Shown piece after piece: positions 1 to 6,086 of a DNA stretch of 7,173 bases. The stretch's first letter is position 1, and every line of letters starts with the position of its first letter. Source of the stretch: Cytophagaceae bacterium (GTDB taxonomy: Bacteria > Bacteroidota > Bacteroidia > Cytophagales > Spirosomataceae). The translations under genes and the position numbers were made by a program. The stretch covers positions 1-7,173 of the forward strand of contig CANHCG010000085.1 of assembly GCA_947459055.1 (NCBI GenBank). Direction: 5' to 3'. Below the pieces are notes generated by a model. That model made no database searches and had not been told where the DNA came from. It was given only the letters and a program-made list of their open reading frames with translations.

Positions 1-3000
1 AATCTCTTTCACTTTTTCTGGATCAATCGGCGTGGCTTTATTACCAAACGAGTTCCTTACATACGTTAAAACAGCCGCAATTTCCTTATCAGACATCAAA
101 CCAGCATAAGGCGTCATTGGAACTTGGCCCGAATATTTAACCCCATTTAATTCCATCGGGCCCATTATTCCTTTCAAAACCAATTTGATTAATCGCTCCT
201 GATTTCCAGTTACCCAAATAGAGCCTGCCAACGGCGGGAATCCGGAAGCCGTAAGACCCTTTCCATTTGTTTGATGACAGGTATTACAGAATCCTTCCTT
301 CATGTATAATTTTTGACCCTCTGTGAATAACTCTAAATCTTTTCCTTTTAAATCAGATACCAAAGCGACCTCCTTTTTCCTTACCACATTCATGCCATTG
401 GCATGTGCCACAGCAATCTCAAAAGGCTTATCCATCCACTCATCGAGAGGCTTCAACCTCGCTGCATCAAAAATCGGATTCGCCTTTTCCTTAGGTAACC
501 ATGAAGCAGCCACAAAAGACTCCATCCGCACCCGGCCATGCTCATCCTGTGCGGCTTTGGCTAATAAACTAGCTTGATTCGGCACTTGATGGCCTGTGTA
601 GCGCAATACACGCACGGCAGCGGCCCGGGCATGGTAATCTTTGGCATTTAATAATTGATTCAATAAACCTTGATCCACCTTATTCATTCCCCAGGTTACC
701 CAAAGCGCCTCCAATAAATGATGCTCGTAATTCGCATCTTTTTTATCCAATTTCGCAGCCCATGCACGAACGCGTGGCAACACATCCGCGGCATTGCGGC
801 CACGTAATTCCCGACGAACCCGATAACGTGTCCGGTATTCAGGTAATTTTAAATTTTCTAATAACTGGTCGATCGACGCGCCATCCACCTTCGCAGGTGT
901 CACTAATGGCCGTGATGGATAAGTTATCCGGTATACACGACCATGCGAGTGATCCCGCAAAGGATCCCGAGCATTGTGCTGCATGTGACCGATCAAAATA
1001 TTATGCCAGTCAATGACGTATAGAGAACCATCTGGTGCGATTTCCATATCCACTGGACGGAAATTCCGATCCTCCCCTACAATTAAATCTTGGCGATGTT
1101 TGAAGGCATAACCGGTGCCTTTGTCGGTCAACTGGTGTTGCTTCATCCCCAAAAACCCAATCGTATTATTGATCAGAAAATCACCCTGTACCTCATCTGG
1201 GAAATGACGACTGTAGATAAACTCTAATCCGGAAGTTGGGCGAACCAAATGTTTCTCTTCGATCAAGGTGAATGATTTATGTCCCGTTTGGCCATAGCGA
1301 TTTTTGGTCGTACCTGGCATCATCCAGCGAACATCGGGTCCAGAAGTTTCAGCGAAGAAATTTTGACCCCATTTATCGAAGGCGATACCCCAAGGATTTG
1401 GAATGGACAATTGAGCCACCCGCTCCAAATGTTTACGAGCTGGGTTATAGCGCATAAAACCTCCATTCGTCGCACGCACAGTCCCGTAAGGCGTTTCCAC
1501 ATTGGTATGCAAGAAAACCCCTTCGCCCATGTAAATCGCACCGGACTCATCTGTCACGAAGGCCGAGATTTCGTGGTGTGTGTCGTGGTCGTCAAAACCA
1601 CTTAAAATAACTTCTTTTTTATCCGCATGGTCATCTCCATCGGTATCTTGCAAGAAAACTAAATTGGTTCCTTGGCTGATGTAAACCCCATTATGAGCGA
1701 TTTCCATTCCCACGGGTACATGTAAACCAGAAGCAAAAACTGTTTCTTTATCAGCCTTACCGTCTTTATCCGTATCTTCTAAAATAATGATTTTATCGTT
1801 AGGTTTCGGATCACCGGGTTTGTAATGCGGGTAACTTGGCATACATACAACCCATAAGCGTCCTTTGTTATCAAAGGTCATTTGAACCGGTTTCGCTAAA
1901 TCTGGAAATTCTGTTTCGGAGGCAAACTGCTCAATCTTGTAGCCTGGGGCTACTTTGATGGCATTTAAAGCATCTTTCCCAAGCAAATAAGTCAAACTTC
2001 CATTCTTATCTGGATTAAAATTCGTTTTCACGGGATCCAAAGGCCGCGTTTTAGCATCCGCAGCGGCAAGATCAAATGGTTTTCCTTGGATGGCTGCTTG
2101 GATGGCTGATTCTCGATTCGCGGTCATTTGGCGAATTTTCTCAATTTCAGCTGGGTAATTATCAGGTCCAAATGGATTATAGCGACGGCCATATACGTGG
2201 ACGCCATTCGGGATTTTGAAATCATTGTGCCACATCCAGTTTTTCTCAGCCACGGCGGCATAGACATCTGTCCGACGAGATTCGATTTCGGTTGATTTCT
2301 TACCAAACACGTGATCTGTCAAATAAAGAGCTAATTTCTTATACCCATCATTATTTAATTGGATCCCGTCAATAGTCAAAGGCGATTTACTAGCGGCATA
2401 CCAAGCTTTGGATGCAGCAAATACGTCGATAAACAACACATTTTCTTTTTGACAAACCTGCTTCATAGCCTCGGTGTATTGACCTAGGCGAATATTTTCA
2501 GCTGTTCCTTTCGGTACATCGTAAAGAGCGGTTAGGTCTTCGAAGGCGATAGGTGAAACGAGAACAAGAGTTGGGGCCGAAACACCATTGTATTTTTGAG
2601 AACGGGTATGCTGGATGAAGGCAGTTAATTCCTCCTTATAGCGTTGGATTTTAGCCGTTCCTTCATAGGATTCAGAGAAGCCGAAAAAACCGATAACAAC
2701 GTCCGTTTTTAATCGATTCATCCAGTCGTCATGCAATTCAAGATGGCCTTCGCTACCTGATTTATTGGCAAATTCATCTTGAAATTGTTCCGCATTTGGA
2801 AATGCCCAAGGCAAATTACGGGCGGAATGGGGACGAAATCCGGGGGTGTCACCACCGTCACAAAGGTTACGCACGGACAATTGGCTTTTCGGATAACGTA
2901 AATGCAGTTCGGTTTCAAAATGATCGTAATTGATCATCCGGGAACCTAAATTTCCACCGATAAGGGCGATTTGGGTGTGATATTTAAGGGCAATCGTGGT

Positions 3001-3081
3001 GGGTGCTTCGGGTTGGAAAAAGCTAATCATACCGAAAGCGAGTACGAGTAAAAGTAATCCTCCTTTGATTTTGATGGACAT
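1..3081 (-). CDS. PVC-type dehydrogenase/cytochrome c with N-terminal SGNH-like domain (3' end cut)
   Basis: This frame is open from an ATG at 3081 to the window edge, giving 1027 residues without a stop; the true stop lies outside. The order is: Sec signal peptide (about residues 1-22, hydrophobic GGLLLLVLAFGMISFF); SGNH/GDSL-like domain (about 35-255); linker; PVC-type membrane-bound dehydrogenase propeller (about 370-727) with DTHHE (500-504), YVIDWHN and HGRVYRIT signatures; HEAT-like helical region (about 740-890); and a cytochrome c domain with CNTCH (932-936) and a probable axial Met at 989 in VPMTPY. Two DxDxDG-type acidic loops, probably metal-binding, lie at 436-444 and 479-487. The family is expected to be periplasmic and to pass electrons from an unknown, perhaps sugar-like, substrate to the heme. 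The SGNH domain lacks the usual catalytic residues: GGN in block I, Ser136 where relatives have Asn, and Gln241 where His is expected. A terminator separates it from the upstream gene. Domain calls are strong; the substrate is unknown. Confidence 0.9.
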   Translation of the reverse strand, partial: MSIKIKGGLLLLVLAFGMISFFQPEAPTTIALKYHTQIALIGGNLGSRMINYDHFETELHLRYPKSQLSVRNLCDGGDTPGFRPHSARNLPWAFPNAEQFQDEFANKSGSEGHLELHDDWMNRLKTDVVIGFFGFSESYEGTAKIQRYKEELTAFIQHTRSQKYNGVSAPTLVLVSPIAFEDLTALYDVPKGTAENIRLGQYTEAMKQVCQKENVLFIDVFAASKAWYAASKSPLTIDGIQLNNDGYKKLALYLTDHVFGKKSTEIESRRTDVYAAVAEKNWMWHNDFKIPNGVHVYGRRYNPFGPDNYPAEIEKIRQMTANRESAIQAAIQGKPFDLAAADAKTRPLDPVKTNFNPDKNGSLTYLLGKDALNAIKVAPGYKIEQFASETEFPDLAKPVQMTFDNKGRLWVVCMPSYPHYKPGDPKPNDKIIILEDTDKDGKADKETVFASGLHVPVGMEIAHNGVYISQGTNLVFLQDTDGDDHADKKEVILSGFDDHDTHHEISAFVTDESGAIYMGEGVFLHTNVETPYGTVRATNGGFMRYNPARKHLERVAQLSIPNPWGIAFDKWGQNFFAETSGPDVRWMMPGTTKNRYGQTGHKSFTLIEEKHLVRPTSGLEFIYSRHFPDEVQGDFLINNTIGFLGMKQHQLTDKGTGYAFKHRQDLIVGEDRNFRPVDMEIAPDGSLYVIDWHNILIGHMQHNARDPLRDHSHGRVYRITYPSRPLVTPAKVDGASIDQLLENLKLPEYRTRYRVRRELRGRNAADVLPRVRAWAAKLDKKDANYEHHLLEALWVTWGMNKVDQGLLNQLLNAKDYHARAAAVRVLRYTGHQVPNQASLLAKAAQDEHGRVRMESFVAASWLPKEKANPIFDAARLKPLDEWMDKPFEIAVAHANGMNVVRKKEVALVSDLKGKDLELFTEGQKLYMKEGFCNTCHQTNGKGLTASGFPPLAGSIWVTGNQERLIKLVLKGIMGPMELNGVKYSGQVPMTPYAGLMSDKEIAAVLTYVRNSFGNKATPIDPEKVKEI

Positions 3082-3144
3082 GGGAACGGTGATTAAATAG
3101 GTTTTTTTATTTCAAATTAGCGTTTGGTAAGCGGCAATCCAATA
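3082..3144 (-). promoter_or_regulatory. Leader and probable promoter region of the dehydrogenase/cytochrome c gene
   Basis: This short gap lies between a strong terminator and the ATG at 3081, so a promoter for the downstream gene is expected here (inference). On the minus strand it holds TTG at 3137-3135 and TAATTTG at 3119-3113. These loosely resemble the Bacteroidota sigma factor elements TTG and TAnnTTTG, but the spacing is shorter than usual and one base is missing. No Shine-Dalgarno sequence precedes the ATG, which is normal for this phylum. Confidence 0.3.
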
Positions 3145-3174
3145 AAAAAGACCCAAGCAGCCTTGGGTCTTTTT
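3145..3174 (-). terminator. Intrinsic terminator after the Gfo/Idh/MocA gene
   Basis: This is a perfect inverted repeat with 13-bp arms (3145-3157 and 3162-3174) around a CAGC tetraloop. The core is GACCCAAG/CTTGGGTC, and the arms end in A5/T5, so either strand would show a hairpin followed by a T run. It begins 13 bases beyond the stop codon of the oxidoreductase gene and ends that transcription unit. Confidence 0.92.
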
Positions 3175-3187
3175 ACAAGAATAATGA

Positions 3188-4639
3188 TTATACCCCTAAG
3201 GTCCAGCCTTCGCGGTAAGTACGTTTTACGAATTGGTTAGCCGCATCGAAGTTGGTCACACGCATATTTTGGTTATCCCATAATAATTTCGTGTTTGAAC
3301 CTGGGTAATGCATGCCGTTACCTGTTTTCCGAGGGAAAGGCATATCGGCTACCCGAATCGCTAAATTCGCCATCAAGATCGCTTCGGTCAAAGGACCTGC
3401 TAAATCAAATGGAGAACTCAATTGTTTTTTACCATATCCAGCGATAGCTCCTTCAACCCATTGGGCATAGTGACCATCTGCGCTTCCTGGAACGCGCTCT
3501 AATTTACGCGCTACTTTTACCTCTTCATTGCGAGACAAAGGCAATAAACGAGGATTGGCTGCATACTCACTAGCCATCATTTTACCTTTAGTACCGATGA
3601 ATAAGATACCTGAATTTCCGTCGCCAAACATCTCGTCTGGACCTAATTCCTCCGGACGTTCTGGCTTAATACCACCGTCCATCCAGTGCATAGTCACAGG
3701 ACCTTTGGTTTTATCCGTTTTAGGGAAAGTTAAGGTAGCATGGCTACTAGGTGGGCAAGAATCTAAGAACACCCCACGTTTTCCAAAAGCTGTGAACACA
3801 CTGCTCACGCTTGCTTGAACATCGGAGGCATATTTTAATCCTAAGACACGGAAAGGGGCTTCCATTAAGTGGCAACCCAAATCGCCCAAGGCGCCGGTAC
3901 CATAATCCCACCATCCACGCCAAGAGCCTGGAATTAAATTATCTACGTAATCTTTGTAAGGAGCAGTTCCTAACCATAAATTCCAATCCAATTCAGAAGG
4001 AACGGGTGGCTTGGCCGTTGACCATGGAATCCCTTGAGGCCAGATGGGACGATTGGTCCAAATTTGAACCGTGTGTACGTCCCCGATGATGTCGGCGTCA
4101 TACCATTCAACGAGTTGACGTACCCCGTCACCCGATGAACCTTGATTTCCCATTTGGGTCACCACTTTATATTTTTCAGCCGCTTGGGTTAACATACGCG
4201 CCTCAAAAATATCATGGGTCATTGGCTTTTGCACATAGACGTGTTTGCCTAGTTGCATGGCCGCCATCGCTTGAACTGCGTGGTTATGATCAGGGGTAGA
4301 AACAGAAACCGCATCGAAATTCTTCGATTCTTTTTCCATCATCACACGCCAATCCTTGTAGTATTTTGCTTTAGGATAAGCCGCCACGGAGTCTTTGGCC
4401 ATGCGATCATCTACATCGCAGAGGTACCCAATTTCCGCCTTACCACTTTGGAAGAAATACTTTAAATCGGATTTTCCTTTTCCTCCGACACCGATACCCG
4501 CGACAACTAATTTATCGCTAGGCGCCGTGAAGCCCTTACCACCTAAAATGTGGCGAGGAACAATCATAAAGCCGGCTGAGGCTAATGTGGCCGACTTAAG
4601 AAAGTCACGCCGAGCAGTATTTGTTTTTTTATTTTCCAT
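3188..4639 (-). CDS. Gfo/Idh/MocA-family oxidoreductase, Tat-exported
   Basis: The product has 483 residues and is predicted to be an NAD(P)-dependent oxidoreductase acting on a sugar or cyclitol-like substrate. The N-terminus has a twin-arginine signal, ARRDFLKSATLASAG (R10, R11), so export of the folded protein with its cofactor is expected. A Rossmann domain follows: the GIGVGGKG dinucleotide loop (48-55), STPDHNHA (114-121) and VQKP (136-139), where many relatives have EKP. The C-terminal domain holds GALGDLGCH, with D253 and H257 as probable catalytic residues. I chose the ATG at 4639 rather than an in-frame ATG at 4747. The longer form would overlap the upstream gene by 50 bases and bury the Tat signal behind 36 extra residues. 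The upstream glycosyltransferase gene ends 58 bp away and a terminator follows. Some Tat-exported relatives are NAD-dependent glycosidases (GH109), so a glycosidase role cannot be excluded. The substrate cannot be read from the sequence. Confidence 0.93.
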   Translation of the reverse strand: MENKKTNTARRDFLKSATLASAGFMIVPRHILGGKGFTAPSDKLVVAGIGVGGKGKSDLKYFFQSGKAEIGYLCDVDDRMAKDSVAAYPKAKYYKDWRVMMEKESKNFDAVSVSTPDHNHAVQAMAAMQLGKHVYVQKPMTHDIFEARMLTQAAEKYKVVTQMGNQGSSGDGVRQLVEWYDADIIGDVHTVQIWTNRPIWPQGIPWSTAKPPVPSELDWNLWLGTAPYKDYVDNLIPGSWRGWWDYGTGALGDLGCHLMEAPFRVLGLKYASDVQASVSSVFTAFGKRGVFLDSCPPSSHATLTFPKTDKTKGPVTMHWMDGGIKPERPEELGPDEMFGDGNSGILFIGTKGKMMASEYAANPRLLPLSRNEEVKVARKLERVPGSADGHYAQWVEGAIAGYGKKQLSSPFDLAGPLTEAILMANLAIRVADMPFPRKTGNGMHYPGSNTKLLWDNQNMRVTNFDAANQFVKRTYREGWTLGV

Positions 4640-4648
4640 AGGTTTAAA
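4638..4648 (-). promoter_or_regulatory. Start-site motif TTTAAACCTAT, copy at the oxidoreductase start
   Basis: On the minus strand TTTAAACCTAT runs into the ATG at 4639. The same 11 bases occur at the start of the upstream glycosyltransferase gene (5712-5702). There is no Shine-Dalgarno sequence. It may be a translation-initiation context shared by the two genes, or a chance match in AT-rich DNA. Confidence 0.3.
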
Positions 4649-4697
4649 ATTTGTGTATAAAACTAAAGATTTTTTTCGAACAGAATCGAATTTTATT

Positions 4698-5702
4698 TTA
4701 TTTTTCAAGATTTTTTTGTGTTTTAAGGACACAATTGGCAAGTGCATTTTTTACTTGGTCAAAATCCAGGCCTTCCGCCCTTCCCTGCTCATTAAATAAT
4801 ACTTGCGCTATTTCGGGATTTTGGTAGGCGCCAGAATAAGAATGATAAATTTTAAAATTTTTAAAGGCTCCACATAAAACAAGCGCAGGAATTTGAAAGG
4901 CATTCGCGATATGCGTGGGACCTGAATCTAGGCCAATAAAAAAAGAAGCCCCGCGGATGATTTGCATGGTTTCCATTAAAGTGGTTTTCCCAACTAAATT
5001 AGTAAATGAAGGATGTTCATAGGTTAACGGATTTACATGACCAATCTCAATGAGCTTTACATCCCAGGTTTCAATGGCATATTGAATTAATCGAATCCAA
5101 TGTTCATCTTTCCAGTCGCGCATGCCCTCATTGGATTTGGTATGGATAACCCAATAGTTCCCTTTGGGGACTACATGATCCGCCTCGGGATCGAGATATA
5201 AATGAGGCTGGGCATTTAATTTCCCAAGATCGGCTAATAAGGAAGCCACTTCGAGTAGCGTATGCTCATCGTAATAATTGGCCAATGTCAAATTCAGTGC
5301 ATCGGCTTTCGGGTTCACAATGATCGTTTTTGTCACTTCATCAGTTCGAAAACCACTCAAATGTAGGGAATAGAAATGATGGAATGGATGAGCACGTAGG
5401 AGCAAATGGCTGAGTAAAGTAAATTTTTGGGGCAACAAATCATCCACCAAAGGATGAAAAGCATACACCGGGAAGTGTTTTGGATGGCAAATCCAAGTGA
5501 TGTGCGTATTTCCGAATTTGGCTTCTAAGGCAGGCAAAATGGGCTCAGATGCGACCATATCACCTAAATCCCCGTCCATAGCGATGCATATAAAGGTTTT
5601 TCGAGGAAATCTTAAGCGAAGGAAAACATAGGTCAGATAGATTTGAAGCCAATACAATAGCGTTCGAATCCAATAAAATAGGACTTTCAATGCGTTTTTC
5701 AA
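4698..5702 (-). CDS. Glycosyltransferase family 9 (heptosyltransferase-like)
   Basis: The product has 334 residues, a normal length for GT9 enzymes, which transfer ADP-heptose or related sugars in lipopolysaccharide core assembly at the cytoplasmic face of the inner membrane. The N-terminal domain has GDLGDMVASEPILPALEAKF (44-63). Its D48 aligns with the GD aspartate that is the proposed general base in E. coli WaaC. The C-terminal domain has VGKTTLMETMQII followed by GLDSGPTHIANA (D259 begins DSGPTH), the nucleotide-sugar binding signature. Residues 7-30 are hydrophobic and aromatic with scattered Arg, and may associate with the membrane. The start is TTG at 5702. The first in-frame ATG is codon 42, which would remove the first beta strand, and a stop lies eight codons upstream of the TTG, so only TTG codons 1 and 5 are reasonable starts. 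It lies 43 bp after the 87-residue gene. The acceptor and donor sugars are not known. Confidence 0.9.
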   Translation of the reverse strand: MKNALKVLFYWIRTLLYWLQIYLTYVFLRLRFPRKTFICIAMDGDLGDMVASEPILPALEAKFGNTHITWICHPKHFPVYAFHPLVDDLLPQKFTLLSHLLLRAHPFHHFYSLHLSGFRTDEVTKTIIVNPKADALNLTLANYYDEHTLLEVASLLADLGKLNAQPHLYLDPEADHVVPKGNYWVIHTKSNEGMRDWKDEHWIRLIQYAIETWDVKLIEIGHVNPLTYEHPSFTNLVGKTTLMETMQIIRGASFFIGLDSGPTHIANAFQIPALVLCGAFKNFKIYHSYSGAYQNPEIAQVLFNEQGRAEGLDFDQVKNALANCVLKTQKNLEK

Positions 5703-5712
5703 TAGGTTTAAA
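5702..5712 (-). promoter_or_regulatory. Start-site motif TTTAAACCTAT, copy at the glycosyltransferase start
   Basis: On the minus strand TTTAAACCTAT ends on the first base of the TTG at 5702. The second copy, at 4648-4638, meets an ATG with a one-base shift. The matching position supports TTG at 5702 as the real start of the glycosyltransferase. Confidence 0.3.
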
Positions 5713-5745
5713 TTGTCCCCTAGTTACGCAATTTTCAGAAAAGAA

Positions 5746-6009
5746 TCAATGCTTCGCTTCGTGATTTAAATCTAAACCATGATTTTTCCACACCTCACGT
5801 TCGATCTTTATAAATTTTCCATTGGGTTCATAACAAATGGAAACAAGTACTTGATTATTCTCAAGGGTCAGGCGTTGAAAATAGCCAAAATCTTCGATGT
5901 TCGCATTCATATTTTGAATGGATTCGAGCAATTGTTGGCAGGTATATAAAGAAAGATCCCCTACGCGAGCTATGTCCGAAAATCCATCCGACTCAAAACG
6001 ATTATTCAT
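5746..6009 (-). CDS. Hypothetical protein, 87 residues
   Basis: I do not recognise this small protein. It starts at ATG 6009 and has no signal peptide or membrane segment, so it is probably cytoplasmic. The pattern suggests one helix (about residues 19-37, LSLYTCQQLLESIQNMNAN) followed by three beta strands (YFQRLTLE, QVLVSICYE, KFIKIEREVW), a compact alpha/beta fold. Two Cys residues (24 and 59) are far apart and do not form a metal-binding motif. It lies between the membrane regulator-like gene and the glycosyltransferase on the same strand, with gaps of 77 and 43 bp. The continuous frame, its fit between neighbours and its amphipathic pattern support a real gene. Its function is unknown. 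Confidence 0.65.
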   Translation of the reverse strand: MNNRFESDGFSDIARVGDLSLYTCQQLLESIQNMNANIEDFGYFQRLTLENNQVLVSICYEPNGKFIKIEREVWKNHGLDLNHEAKH

Positions 6010-6028
6010 ACTTTTTATAGAACTATAT

Positions 6029-6067
6029 GAACAATATTCTTGATTTTACCCGTGAATCGGAACAATA
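6029..6067 (-). repeat. Direct repeat TATTGTTC, two copies 31 bp apart
   Basis: On the minus strand TATTGTTC occurs at 6067-6060 and 6036-6029, both in the 77-bp gap upstream of the 87-residue gene. The 31-bp spacing is close to three helical turns, so both copies would face the same side of the DNA, as tandem operator half-sites often do. The units are only 8 bp and AT-rich, so chance is a real alternative. No convincing promoter elements could be fixed next to them. Confidence 0.3.
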
Positions 6068-6086
6068 ATCATGTTATTTAGGTGAT

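Noticed and set aside
323..1605. Plus-strand open frames across 323-1605
   Set aside because: They lie antisense inside the large dehydrogenase gene, are short, overlap one another and have no recognisable domain. They are shadows of the minus-strand gene.
4658..4665. TAGTTTTA upstream of the oxidoreductase as a Bacteroidota -7 element
   Set aside because: The last base does not match TAnnTTTG, and no TTG lies at the expected distance upstream.
4676..4710. Possible terminator between the glycosyltransferase and oxidoreductase genes (TTCGA/TCGAA arms)
   Set aside because: The stem is only 5 bp, and the T run follows it only on the plus strand, where there is no gene. On the minus strand the hairpin is followed by A residues.
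4640..4747. N-terminal extension of the oxidoreductase to the ATG at 4747
   Set aside because: It would overlap the glycosyltransferase end by 50 bases and put 36 Lys-rich residues in front of a well-formed Tat signal. The ATG at 4639 fits the family.
3528..4799. Plus-strand open frames opposite the oxidoreductase gene
   Set aside because: All are antisense to a clearly conserved Gfo/Idh/MocA coding sequence and show no protein-like motifs of their own.
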